Assembly: GCA_949879775.1 (NCBI GenBank)
Contig: CATLBW010000002.1
Coordinates: 1 to 59,274 of the forward strand
Direction of reading: 5' to 3'
Source of the DNA: an uncultured Lachnospiraceae bacterium
Lineage (GTDB): Bacteria; Bacillota; Clostridia; Lachnospirales; Lachnospiraceae
DNA: 59,274 bases
Shown here: piece by piece, positions 44,334 through 53,579 of the stretch
Layout: each line of letters starts with the position of its first letter
Numbering within the stretch: the stretch's first letter is position 1
The notes under the pieces: model-generated
What the model saw: only the letters and a program-made list of their open reading frames with translations
What the model was told of the DNA's origin: nothing
The model's database searches: none
Position numbers and translations under genes: made by a program

Positions 44334-45551
44334 CTATCCCACGTCTGCACTTCTTTCCATAATCTTTGCCATTTGTCTCGCCCGATATTGCCATGTCTGC
44401 CTATCTTTCGCATACAGGTAACCTCTGTGGGCTATTTTTGCCAACTCCTTTGGGTGATTCAGATAATATTGTACCTTACCCGGAAGCTCTTTTAGATTAT
44501 CCAGTGAATAGAGCAGCGCCTCCCTGCCATCGGTCAATGTGCGGTTTAAATACTCATTGCTGTCTGTCAAACTCACTGCCCTATTCAGCATCGCAGAATA
44601 TATCCTCTCATGTGCGCCTGCCTTATACCATGGCAGCACATTCAAAAAAATCTTGCTATCAGCTACAAGTCGCATCGTTTCCCCAAATGAAACCTCCCCA
44701 TGGAGCACAAGGTTTTCCTGATTACACTTTAATGACTTCCATGCCTCAGGCCCATAAATGTGCACCCTGATACCTGCATTGGCAAGCGTCTTTATCACTT
44801 CAGCACGCATAGAATTTTTTACCAGGATATCCATGCTCCTATGTGCAAACAAACGCACAAGATCCCGCAAATCCTCTGTGGGCAGCGTGATTCCCCTTTT
44901 TCTCAGACAGTATTCTAACCCCTGCTCCAGCGTCATATAAGTCTGTGAACACAACAATTTATAGCAATCCAGCCAAAGCGGCTTCAACGCGCTCCCCAGT
45001 TCCCTGCCATAAGCCTCTGCATCGCACTCTTTATAAAAGCCTACGAACAGAATATCAATGCTCCTCTCCTCAAAAGGTATCTCTCTTCCTTCATAACAAC
45101 ATCCTCCATGGGGAAGAAAAAAACTGCGTACCTTTCCCTGATAAAAACGTTCTATATACCTTTGATGATATTCATCTACACATACAATCGTCAGGTTCCG
45201 GATCGGGTAAGTAATCTCCTCATGGTAATACATGGGATGGTCTACAACATAGTCATAACAATCTATATCCAATACATTCCAGATGATCTTGCCATCCTCC
45301 GTCGGCAGATCCATTCCAGCTTGATTAAAGAACAGTGCCGTTATACCCCCCCCCGCGTATTTTTCGGCAAACGCGTAAATCTTCCTCCTCATCTCTTCCT
45401 GCCCGCCCACATTTACCAGCAATACGTGATAACCCATCTGCCGAAATCCCTCTGCCGTCTGCTCTGCAAAAACCTGCATAGCCGATACTCCGCCTACGGT
45501 AACAATTATATTTCTCTCGCGTGTCCCTGCTGCGACTTTTTTATCTTCCAT
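44334..45551 (-). CDS. CgeB-like glycosyltransferase, tandem copy 3, with a G9 tract
   Basis: 405 residues. N-terminus MEDKKVAAGTRERNIIVTVG is longer than in the sister copies. The rest matches them (VLDIDCYDYVVDHPMYYHEE, CVDEYHQRYIERFYQGK). At codons 66-69 the coding strand has nine G (encoding AGGG in KYAGGGITAL), where sister copies have a short loop (GYGDTIAL, GKGDTSAL). One base more or fewer brings a stop within about ten codons, so this gene can be switched off early. It is now in frame. Start ATG overlaps the end of copy 4. Confidence 0.82.
   Translation of the reverse strand: MEDKKVAAGTRERNIIVTVGGVSAMQVFAEQTAEGFRQMGYHVLLVNVGGQEEMRRKIYAFAEKYAGGGITALFFNQAGMDLPTEDGKIIWNVLDIDCYDYVVDHPMYYHEEITYPIRNLTIVCVDEYHQRYIERFYQGKVRSFFLPHGGCCYEGREIPFEERSIDILFVGFYKECDAEAYGRELGSALKPLWLDCYKLLCSQTYMTLEQGLEYCLRKRGITLPTEDLRDLVRLFAHRSMDILVKNSMRAEVIKTLANAGIRVHIYGPEAWKSLKCNQENLVLHGEVSFGETMRLVADSKIFLNVLPWYKAGAHERIYSAMLNRAVSLTDSNEYLNRTLTDGREALLYSLDNLKELPGKVQYYLNHPKELAKIAHRGYLYAKDRQTWQYRARQMAKIMERSADVG
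45346..45354. repeat. C9 homopolymer tract (in frame)
   Basis: Nine C preceded by TTATA and followed by GCGTATTTTT, inside copy 3 of the CgeB-like array. The tract replaces a GDT(A/S)AL-type loop of the paralogues, so it appears to be a gain in this copy. Confidence 0.9.
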
Positions 45552-46710
45552 CCGTATTCCCTTCTATAATCATTGCCAGATGTTTCGCCCGGCGCTGCCA
45601 GGTCTGCGTATCCTTCACGTACGCATAACCCCGGCGGGCTATTTCCTCTAACTTCTTAGGTTCCTGCAGATAATACTTAACCTTATCTGGAAGTTCCTCC
45701 AGGCTGTCCAGCGAATAAAACAGCGCTTCACGTCCATCCGTAAGCGTTCTGGCCAGATATTCACTGCCATCTGTCAAACATACGCCGCCATTTTGCATTG
45801 CAGAATATACCCTGTCATGAACCCCTGATTTAAACCACGGCATCACATTCAATATAATCCTCGCATCTGCAATGAGTGGGATGGTCTCATCAAACGGAAT
45901 CCTGTCATGCAAAATAAGGTTCTCCTGCCTGCAATCCAGAAACTGCCACCCTTCCCCATAAATATGCACCCTAACGCCTGCATTGGCAAGCGTTTTTATT
46001 ACTTCGGCGCGCGCACGGCTCCTGAGCATGCCATCCATGTCTTGAAACAAACGCACCGTATCACGCAAATCCTCCTCCGGCAAATTTATGCCTCTTCTCT
46101 TAAAACAACGTTCCACCCCCTGTTCCAGGGTCAGGTATGTCTGCGTGCACAGCAGTTCATAGCATTCCAGCCAGATCTGCCTTACTCCCTGTTCCAATCC
46201 CTGAATATGGAATTCAATATTATTGTCTATCAGATACGCCCCTGTAAACAAAATGTCCATAGAACGTTCCTCAAATGGTATCATCCCACCAGGGCTGCGT
46301 ATCCCTGCCAGAGGGAGGAAGAAACTCCGCACTTTCCCTGGATAGAAACGCTCGATAAACCTCTGATGATACTCATCTACACACAGGAACGTCAGGCGGC
46401 GGATAGGAAAAATAATTGCCGCATGATAGTACATGGGATGATCTACAATATAATTATAACAGTCCACATCCCGCTCGTCCCATATGCTCATCCCTTCTTC
46501 TGTCAAAAGGTTCAAGCCAACATGGTTAAAAAACAATGCCGCTGTATCTCCATAACCGGTAAATGCATATACCTTTTTTCTTGTTTCCCCTTCATTTTGC
46601 ATATCAGCCATCAACACCTGATAACCTTCTTCACGAAACCCCTCTGCCATAAGCTGTGCAAATGCGCGTAAAGAATCTGTCTGCGACTCAAATATAATAA
46701 TTTTATTCAT
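45541..46710 (-). CDS. CgeB-like glycosyltransferase, tandem copy 4
   Basis: 389 residues from the ATG at 46710, chosen because MNKIIIFESQTDSLRAFAQ aligns with the starts of its paralogues. An ATG at 46767 would add 19 unrelated residues and has no binding site. Motifs: ERDVDCYNYIVDHPMYYHAA, CVDEYHQRFIERFYPGK, RIILNVMPWFKSGVHDRVYS. It is closest in those motifs to copy 1. Its last codons overlap the start of copy 3. Confidence 0.8.
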   Translation of the reverse strand: MNKIIIFESQTDSLRAFAQLMAEGFREEGYQVLMADMQNEGETRKKVYAFTGYGDTAALFFNHVGLNLLTEEGMSIWDERDVDCYNYIVDHPMYYHAAIIFPIRRLTFLCVDEYHQRFIERFYPGKVRSFFLPLAGIRSPGGMIPFEERSMDILFTGAYLIDNNIEFHIQGLEQGVRQIWLECYELLCTQTYLTLEQGVERCFKRRGINLPEEDLRDTVRLFQDMDGMLRSRARAEVIKTLANAGVRVHIYGEGWQFLDCRQENLILHDRIPFDETIPLIADARIILNVMPWFKSGVHDRVYSAMQNGGVCLTDGSEYLARTLTDGREALFYSLDSLEELPDKVKYYLQEPKKLEEIARRGYAYVKDTQTWQRRAKHLAMIIEGNTDGR

Positions 46711-46773
46711 TAAAAAACCCCATATTTTCTCTATTTCCTTAGACGCCAATAACTTGCTTATTGACATCTGCCG

Positions 46774-47946
46774 TTACAATACCTGTTTTGCTATGTACCC
46801 TAAATACTGCAAATCCTTTGCATCCCCCTTACCCTCCACTGTTTCTGCCAGCATGCATAAGAGTTCTTTAAAATGAAAGCTATTGTGAATCCCTGCCATC
46901 ACCAACAACGGCATACTATACATATCCCTGCGCAATGCTTCTTTCAACTGTCCCACCCCGTTATCCCGGTTACGCTCTACATCCCATAACATGAATTTAG
47001 CCCGGTTATATGTCCCCCGCACTGACTCAAATGTGCCTTCCCCTTTCGGCCAGGTACGGTTTTGGTTATATAACTGCTTCTCAGCCTCACAGATTGACAC
47101 AATCTTCTTTATTATAGATAAATCGCTGTCCATAATATCGCTGTCGTCAAACAGTTGGCAGCATTGTGACGCCGCATCAAGATTACCCTGTTCCATATAC
47201 CCGATAATCGTGCCTTTCAGCTTATCATACAACTCTTTCAGCTCATGGTTAAATGAAAAATCCTCCTGCCGATAGGTTGGATTCCTGAAAAACATGGGGT
47301 ATTCTAAAAGGAGCGTTTTTCGCCCTGCATCATAGCCTGCAAGCTTCGTACGTCCGCAATCATGCATGCACCATGGTTCTTCCTGGTATGGAACTACCAC
47401 AGCATAACCCTGTTTACGGAACTCAAAGGACTGAGAAATATCATAAAAATCCCATCCCTGAAACAAGTCTTCCCGCCAAGGGATATCGTACTGCGTTGCC
47501 ATAATCATGCCATCTATGGCCTCTACTTCCAGGCACGTACCCTCCTTGGGGTTCTGCCCTTGCTTAACCCCTGCGTCTTGGGTGTCGCAAGCATAAGCCA
47601 TTCCCACATTCCAGGCAGAATATAAAACCCCATTATCTGGAATATCATTACCACCTAATACCCCAACCATGCCAATCCTCTTATCTTCAAAGATTTCCAG
47701 CAGATGATACAGAAAACGCCGGTTCCAGATAAAAACATCCTGGTGCAGATACACCTTATATTTTGCATCGCTGCTTCGCATTCCCTCATTATATCCGGAG
47801 GCCATAGACTTAGCTCCACGGATGCACTGATAGTCCACGCTATACCCCTCTCCCGGTATTTCCAGACTGCTAATGTATTTTATCATTTCCTGTTCATAAA
47901 TATCATCCGTTACACAGGCAATGAAACATATTTTCCGCTCATCCAT
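46774..47946 (-). CDS. GT2-like glycosyltransferase (Glyco_tranf_2_5-like), copy A
   Basis: 390 residues. It has the form of the Glyco_tranf_2_5 proteins: KICFIACVTDDIYEQEMIKY, SMASGYNEGMRSSDAKYKVY, YLHQDVFIWN in place of the DxD site, and EDLFQGWDFYDISQSFEF. The C-terminal third is helical and lacks a recognised domain. A paralogue with the same N-terminal half follows upstream (47978-49540). RBS AAAGGAGAG. Sugar unknown. Confidence 0.78.
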   Translation of the reverse strand: MDERKICFIACVTDDIYEQEMIKYISSLEIPGEGYSVDYQCIRGAKSMASGYNEGMRSSDAKYKVYLHQDVFIWNRRFLYHLLEIFEDKRIGMVGVLGGNDIPDNGVLYSAWNVGMAYACDTQDAGVKQGQNPKEGTCLEVEAIDGMIMATQYDIPWREDLFQGWDFYDISQSFEFRKQGYAVVVPYQEEPWCMHDCGRTKLAGYDAGRKTLLLEYPMFFRNPTYRQEDFSFNHELKELYDKLKGTIIGYMEQGNLDAASQCCQLFDDSDIMDSDLSIIKKIVSICEAEKQLYNQNRTWPKGEGTFESVRGTYNRAKFMLWDVERNRDNGVGQLKEALRRDMYSMPLLVMAGIHNSFHFKELLCMLAETVEGKGDAKDLQYLGYIAKQVL

Positions 47947-47977
47947 GTTATCTGCTCTCCTTTAAGGCTGCATTCAT

Positions 47978-49540
47978 CTACAGTTCAAGAACATTGATAT
48001 TCGGGCTTAATTTATCTAAAATATACCCCTCTACAGGTTTGTCCACAAACCATTCTACTATGACATCTGTTGCCTGGAATATTTTGGCATATTCCAACGC
48101 ATCCCTTCCAAGGACGATTGCCTTGGCATACCTATCATATACTTTGTCCTGATAATACCAATTTATTTGCCTTGCCGTTGCCTTTCTTATCTCTATCTTC
48201 AAAGCCGCGCCAAGCTGTTTCAATTCCCTTTCCCACGAGCTGTTATCAGTCACAACCAAAATATTATAATCACTGTTTTTCTCTGCCGTCTCCCTTACCA
48301 TATCTGCCGTAGCTTCCCCGGACGCCATTATAAGGAGTTCTTCTCTGTCCCTGCTTCCCTCCCCCTTACTCCAAACCTCCGTTTTTTCTTCGAAACTTTC
48401 CGTTTGGTTTTCCGCCCTTTCCATTTTGTCTAATATTGCAATTTCGGTGGCAGAACTATAAATTGTTTTTAATAACCCACATACTTTTTTCCTGTCAACG
48501 ACATAAGTAAGCGCAATCATTACCGCATATACAGAGTATGTATTTTTCATCTCCTGGCTGATACTTCCCCAATCGCCCTTTTTGTATTCTATCCTTTTCA
48601 ACAGATGCCTCAGATGGTGCAGCTTATTTAATGCCTTTTCCTTATCCATGCCTGCCTGGTAGAAACGAATCGGCGCCTCCTGCTCATTTTCTGCCTTATA
48701 AATCATTGCCAGCAATTCATATTCTAATAGGACCCCATGTCCTTTCGCATAATCATTTTTAAATATATCACAGACAGCCTCTATATTGCCTTGTTCTAAC
48801 AATTGTCCTATAATAACCGAAATTTCTTTTTTTAAATTTTCATATTCATCAACTTCACAAAAACCCCGCTCTTCTTCCTGAAAAGGGTAAACGTCCTGAT
48901 ACTCACTGATAAAAATATTTCTTAAACCATCATAATTTGTTAATGGGCTGAATTTATTGTCATGGAAACACCAAACATTTTTCTGATATGGCACAGCAGC
49001 CTCATAGCCCTTTCTGTGAAATTCATAACATTGGGAAATGTCATAAAAATCCCAACCCTGGAACAAATCTTCACGCCATTCTATATCATACTGGGTAATT
49101 AAAACCAGCCCATCTAACGCATCTACTATGACCGGCTTATGATCCTTCCTCATATACCCAGGCGCTCTCTTCGGCACGCCATTATGTTCCACTATACCTG
49201 TATTCCAGGCAGTTATGGCATATGCATTATCCGGCAGGAAACGGCTGCCCATCACCCCAAGAATCCCAATCTGCTCATATTTTTTGAAAATATCCACTAC
49301 GTCCATAATAAAGTCCTCATTTAAAATGAACGTATCCTGATGCAAATACACTTTATATTTTGCTGACGAGCTTTTCATTGCCGCATTATAGCCCTGCGCC
49401 ATAGAATCTGCCTCATTTACGATAATAATATCTAACGTGAAGCCTTGCGGCACATGAAGCTCCTTGATATAAAACAGACACTCCTCTGTCTCAAATCCAT
49501 TATTTGAACATATAATAAATGCAAATTGTTTTTCATCCAT
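47978..49540 (-). CDS. GT2-like glycosyltransferase (Glyco_tranf_2_5-like), copy B with extra C-terminal domain
   Basis: 520 residues. The N-terminal half parallels copy A (SMAQGYNAAMKSSSAKYKVY, YLHQDTFILN, EDLFQGWDFYDISQCYEF). From about residue 395 it has an additional alpha/beta domain (LLIMASGEATADMVRETAEK, ILVVTDNSSWERELKQLGAA, KAIVLGRDALEYAKIFQATD) reminiscent of the small Rossmann domains found in the genes at 50.6-56.3 kb. The start ATG at 49540 matches copy A; a GTG at 49558 lies directly on the AAGGAG site. Confidence 0.76.
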   Translation of the reverse strand: MDEKQFAFIICSNNGFETEECLFYIKELHVPQGFTLDIIIVNEADSMAQGYNAAMKSSSAKYKVYLHQDTFILNEDFIMDVVDIFKKYEQIGILGVMGSRFLPDNAYAITAWNTGIVEHNGVPKRAPGYMRKDHKPVIVDALDGLVLITQYDIEWREDLFQGWDFYDISQCYEFHRKGYEAAVPYQKNVWCFHDNKFSPLTNYDGLRNIFISEYQDVYPFQEEERGFCEVDEYENLKKEISVIIGQLLEQGNIEAVCDIFKNDYAKGHGVLLEYELLAMIYKAENEQEAPIRFYQAGMDKEKALNKLHHLRHLLKRIEYKKGDWGSISQEMKNTYSVYAVMIALTYVVDRKKVCGLLKTIYSSATEIAILDKMERAENQTESFEEKTEVWSKGEGSRDREELLIMASGEATADMVRETAEKNSDYNILVVTDNSSWERELKQLGAALKIEIRKATARQINWYYQDKVYDRYAKAIVLGRDALEYAKIFQATDVIVEWFVDKPVEGYILDKLSPNINVLEL

Positions 49541-49561
49541 ACCAGATATTCGTTTCACTCC

Positions 49562-50581
49562 TTATCCTATCACAGCAAGAATTTGTTTTTCATATGCCAT
49601 ATCATGGAACTCCGCGACATATTCCCCACCGTCAACTTCATTATTAAACTTATACGGGACAGGCACACGTTCTCCCTTTCCTGCCAAAAACCATTCATAT
49701 TCAATATCTGTTTGCCCAATATCCACCGCCTGATAACCTAACACCGTTAAATCATATGCCAGAACCGATGCCGTAGCCCCAAGCACAATTAAAAATAATG
49801 TGTCTTTCTCTGCATAGGCAAGGGCTGTTTTCAAAATATCCTCATATTTATCAAATGCGTTTATTGCAGGAGCAAGAATACGTTTTACATCCTCTGCCCC
49901 CTCCAGCAAATCATTGCCAATACCCATTCTCGTCTGGCATCCCTCTACAATGATAATTTTTCTGTTTGCCCAGATTCGGCGGAGCGCTTCAAAGCGCTTT
50001 TGGGGACCATCTGTATTGTTATCCTTATACATTACATAAGGTCTCGATATATATGCATCTTCATAAACCCTATCTCTTTCTAAAACCTCTTCATGTGCGT
50101 TTCTGATACCTGGCTCCGTCATATAAGTACGGATATTATACGCAGAAACTTCTGTATATTTATCCAATGAACCGTAATTATCCGCAATGCCGACCAAAAG
50201 CCTTGGGTGCCTGGAATGAAGCACCTCCCTTAATCGCCCTGAAAGTCTTGCATTCAGACTCTGGTATTTAATCCCCTCACGTTCCCTCTGAAAAAGAATC
50301 CCAAAATCTGCATCTCCGAACCTGGCTAGCGACTTCCTATGTACAACAATATCTTCTATCGTCTCACTAATATCCCTAAACTTAGGAATAAATACCTCAT
50401 CCTTATTTTGTGCCATCCCTAGTACTTCATACTTGAGATTTTTGCTGTGGATTTTTATATAAATGAGTTCCTTTTGTATCAGATTAATTTGATCCAACTG
50501 CACGAGTAGTTGGGATACCAACTGTTCGTTGATTTCTCGCTGCTCTTTTAATTGTTGTTCAATTCTCTCTATGTTTTCCAT
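49562..50581 (-). CDS. GT-D fold (DUF1792-type) glycosyltransferase
   Basis: 339 residues. A coiled-coil-like N-terminus (ERIEQQLKEQREINEQLVSQ) precedes a GT-D domain: SLARFGDADFGILFQRE holds the DxE/DxD-like site, with LLVGIADNYGSLDKYTE and IIIVEGCQTRMGIGNDLL following. The GT-D family was first defined on the third glucosyltransferase of streptococcal Fap1/PsrP glycosylation, a protein-glycan system, which fits a flagellin-glycan role. ATG at 50581 follows GGAGGAAACGAGA; it overlaps the upstream gene by 23 bases. Confidence 0.85.
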   Translation of the reverse strand: MENIERIEQQLKEQREINEQLVSQLLVQLDQINLIQKELIYIKIHSKNLKYEVLGMAQNKDEVFIPKFRDISETIEDIVVHRKSLARFGDADFGILFQREREGIKYQSLNARLSGRLREVLHSRHPRLLVGIADNYGSLDKYTEVSAYNIRTYMTEPGIRNAHEEVLERDRVYEDAYISRPYVMYKDNNTDGPQKRFEALRRIWANRKIIIVEGCQTRMGIGNDLLEGAEDVKRILAPAINAFDKYEDILKTALAYAEKDTLFLIVLGATASVLAYDLTVLGYQAVDIGQTDIEYEWFLAGKGERVPVPYKFNNEVDGGEYVAEFHDMAYEKQILAVIG

Positions 50582-51986
50582 TCTCGTTTCCTCCACGCTG
50601 ATAAAAATTTTTTACAAGAAGCAAATCTTCCCTTACCTCCTGCTTATATGATTTATACAAACGAACCTCTTTTTTGAACGCATAGACCTCCTCTAAGTTC
50701 ATAAATTTTAATTCCTCGAAAACAAAATGCTTGTCTGGATTATTGATAATTTCATCTTCGTCCCGTCCATTCATATAATATACAGCGCTCATGGATATGT
50801 CTTCCGAAAGCCTGATATAGCCTCTCCCGTACAGCGTCCTTAAATCCTCTGTCATGATAATATCTATGGTTTCTGCTTCCCGCAGCTTTCTCAATCCATA
50901 GGCTGCCATCACTGCCCCTCTGACAACGCACACTTTTTCCCGCGGGATATTGAATTCTTTTAATAACTGCTTTAACTTGTCCAATTTCAGAAACAGAGAT
51001 TCGTCATCCACAGGCAAATGCGTCTCATTATACTTCCTTGTTGACGCCGATTCCAGGCTGTCCTGCGGCAGGGCAAGCAATTCCTCTTTTGTATACTTTG
51101 CAGGATTTACAAATATTCCCTGTGTTGGTACCGTAAGAAGATCCAGCCCTTCTGGCAGAATGTCCGTAAAAATATCTGCATGTCGCATAAAAAATTCAGA
51201 CACGACGCGCAAATCTTTATCTAACCCTATCTTCTTAGGTTTTACAATTTGAATTGCTCGCTTGTATCGGTAAAAATCTTCTAATGTCATAAATTTTAAC
51301 CCATGAAAAATAAAATGTCTTTCTGCATTGTTGATAATCTCATCATCATCCCAGCCATTCAGATAACCAACTGCAACCATTTCAATATCCTCAGAAATAA
51401 AAACATTTCCTCTTCCATAGAATTCCCTCAAATCCTTTGTCATGATGACGTCAATATCCTCAAATTTCTTAGACGCCCTCAAACCATAGGCTATCATGAC
51501 GGACCCCTTCACGACACATACTTTTTCTAATGGGATATTATTGTTCTTCAGGATCGTCTTCAATTCCTCCAATTTTCCCAAAAAAACTTCATCCTGAACT
51601 GTAATATGTAACCCCTGGAACCTTTTATTAGCCTCTGATTCATAATTTTCTTTTGCTAAGGTGACCAGCCCTTCTTCTGTATACTCCTGTGGGTTTCTGA
51701 AAATTTTATTCTCAGGCTCTATCGGCATTATAATTTTTGTGTCCGGAATTTCCAAAGATTGTAATTGTTTGCGGATTGCGGACTGATGTTTAAATGCCGC
51801 AATCGCTACATAATCATATTCATAGCCCACAATCTCATCTGGAGGTATCACAAGGCAGCCTTCTATAACGGTTCCCTGTCTCTTCTGATTATTGTCCGCA
51901 AAGGCAATTACCGTCATACCCTCGTCTTCCAGCTTATCTTTGGCGGTAAGCCCCACACCGCCACATCCGAAAATAATCACTCTCAT
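50559..51986 (-). CDS. Rossmann domain fused to two tandem nucleotidyltransferase-like repeats
   Basis: 475 residues. Residues 1-105 are a small Rossmann domain (RVIIFGCGGVGLTAKDKLED, VIAFADNNQKRQGT) like the PglD N-domain or NDP-sugar-binding modules. Two repeats of about 150 residues follow. Each contains a stretch like EKVCVVKGSVMIAYGLRASK or EKVCVVRGAVMAAYGLRKLR, then an acidic DIDVIMTKDL / TIDIIMTEDL strand, RG(N/Y) and a DDDEIIN / DEDEIIN motif. The GS...YGLR...DIDV pattern resembles nucleotidyltransferase-fold domains. I cannot name the function. Start ATG 51986 follows GAGAGG; ATG 52007 directly abuts the upstream stop. Confidence 0.7.
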   Translation of the reverse strand: MRVIIFGCGGVGLTAKDKLEDEGMTVIAFADNNQKRQGTVIEGCLVIPPDEIVGYEYDYVAIAAFKHQSAIRKQLQSLEIPDTKIIMPIEPENKIFRNPQEYTEEGLVTLAKENYESEANKRFQGLHITVQDEVFLGKLEELKTILKNNNIPLEKVCVVKGSVMIAYGLRASKKFEDIDVIMTKDLREFYGRGNVFISEDIEMVAVGYLNGWDDDEIINNAERHFIFHGLKFMTLEDFYRYKRAIQIVKPKKIGLDKDLRVVSEFFMRHADIFTDILPEGLDLLTVPTQGIFVNPAKYTKEELLALPQDSLESASTRKYNETHLPVDDESLFLKLDKLKQLLKEFNIPREKVCVVRGAVMAAYGLRKLREAETIDIIMTEDLRTLYGRGYIRLSEDISMSAVYYMNGRDEDEIINNPDKHFVFEELKFMNLEEVYAFKKEVRLYKSYKQEVREDLLLVKNFYQRGGNENGKHREN

Positions 51987-52007
51987 ATCAGATTTCCTCT
52001 CATCCAT

Positions 52008-53561
52008 TCATTTTGCCAGCATCCAGCCTGACACTTGTTCCATATGCCAGACCGTGCGAAACAACAATTTATTATTTTTAAATATCTCCTGATAATTACT
52101 CAATCCCTTGTCATCCCCCCATTGAAGGACAAACACCGTATCCCCCTCAAACTCTTCTAGCAACGGCGCAGCCATTCTCGAATCAGCTATCAGTATCTGG
52201 CACTGCCGGACTGCAGTTGCACTGTCTTTCGATAGTACAAAATTCCTGTCATTGATATAAAACAATTCATCCAGCTTTCCACCAAGCTGCGCCGCCCCTT
52301 CATCCTCGTAAACCCGAATGCAGCCCAGCCCATGCAGTAACAGCAAACGTCCCATATGCCCTTCATCTTTTATCGCGGCACAGACTTTCAAATTATCCCT
52401 TTCCTGCCTGTATTGCTTCCTATCAACCTGATAGTAAGGATAAGCACCATCCCGCAGGTACGCAGATTTTCTGTGCAATGCCTTAAAAATCTCTTTTATC
52501 ACCGACATACAGAACAATGATGCATAATCAACGGTTTCGGTCGCATATGATACCATCATCGGATGGGGGACAACCGTAAATAATTGATTGATGCACTGTT
52601 CATCAAGATACTCCCTCAATGCTCCAAATGCACGCTGGTTCAGCCAATGGGCATAGTCTTCCCTGCTCATATGCACGGGAATAAACCTGCTGCCTCTTGC
52701 CGCCAGGAAAGACACCCGGTTCCTTCCGCTCGAAGAAAGGTAAAAACGAATTTTGTCTTTGCATTTCACCGACACTGCATTCCTTGAAAAGAACTCTTTA
52801 TCGATATCTGCTTTTTTTTGCATGGCCCCAAAAACATCCACCCGGGAACTTACCATGCTTTTCTTGAGGCTGCCGGAGAACTGATTGCCGGACCGCTCCA
52901 CCCAATCGGCAGAATATAAGAAATAATTCTCCTGTATCTCTTCCCACCCATCTGCCATCTCATACCCAAAAAGATATCGGTACAAATCTGTCAGGGGATA
53001 ATACGCCCCCATAGGCAGTAATCCGAACGCATCATCCCTGTCATAATTGCATACCAATTCAAGCGGAATCCAGCACAGAACATGGCTGCCAACCTCCTCC
53101 GCCATCAGCTCATCCTTAAATTCCACCATATGCCCTCTGCGGGAACAGAAAATCCGTCTTTCTACCAGATTCGCCAAATCCCCTTTTTCCACAATCATCT
53201 CGTAGGCGTCATTAATGCTGTCCCACTCTTCATCATGCGCCCCATGCAAAATTGGAAGCGGTTTATAAATGATATTATGATATCCTTGCTCCAATAACTT
53301 CCTCGCTATGTCTATGTGCCCAAACACATTTTTGATGCATATTATTATCACGCACGAACTCTTTACGCCTCCCATAGATGCAAACTGCTCCAAAGTATGC
53401 ACAGGCGTCCCTTCTATTTCCTGTATCTCTTCCGCACGTTTGTCTAAAATTGCTTCAATGCCAAAGCCGGCATTTTCAAATAACCTCTTAATATGATAAC
53501 AATTGCCGCCAGCCCCATAAATTACATATCTCATATTTCGACTAATGATAAATTGCTGCAT
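52008..53561 (-). CDS. Rossmann/ParB-like multidomain protein, copy 1
   Basis: 517 residues, not a family I can name. Residues 10-105 are the same Rossmann type (RYVIYGAGGNCYHIKRLFEN, ILDKRAEEI). Residues about 268-300 read IRFYLSSSGRNRVSFLAARG followed by SRFIPVHM, closely like the ParB/sulfiredoxin motif (GxxR...A...G...IPV). A PHP motif follows (332-334), and the C-terminal 120 residues look like a degenerate methyltransferase fold. Its sister at 54.8-56.3 kb keeps the layout with a better methyltransferase signature. Start ATG behind AGGAG. Unknown role in the glycan island. Confidence 0.65.
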   Translation of the reverse strand: MQQFIISRNMRYVIYGAGGNCYHIKRLFENAGFGIEAILDKRAEEIQEIEGTPVHTLEQFASMGGVKSSCVIIICIKNVFGHIDIARKLLEQGYHNIIYKPLPILHGAHDEEWDSINDAYEMIVEKGDLANLVERRIFCSRRGHMVEFKDELMAEEVGSHVLCWIPLELVCNYDRDDAFGLLPMGAYYPLTDLYRYLFGYEMADGWEEIQENYFLYSADWVERSGNQFSGSLKKSMVSSRVDVFGAMQKKADIDKEFFSRNAVSVKCKDKIRFYLSSSGRNRVSFLAARGSRFIPVHMSREDYAHWLNQRAFGALREYLDEQCINQLFTVVPHPMMVSYATETVDYASLFCMSVIKEIFKALHRKSAYLRDGAYPYYQVDRKQYRQERDNLKVCAAIKDEGHMGRLLLLHGLGCIRVYEDEGAAQLGGKLDELFYINDRNFVLSKDSATAVRQCQILIADSRMAAPLLEEFEGDTVFVLQWGDDKGLSNYQEIFKNNKLLFRTVWHMEQVSGWMLAK

Positions 53562-53579
53562 CGAAACCCGCTCCTATAC

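Noticed and set aside
45907..46671. A plus-strand open frame of 254 codons antisense to CgeB-like copy 4
   Set aside because: It is a shadow of the real gene, with no binding site, and matching open stretches occur antisense to the other paralogues because their DNA is similar.
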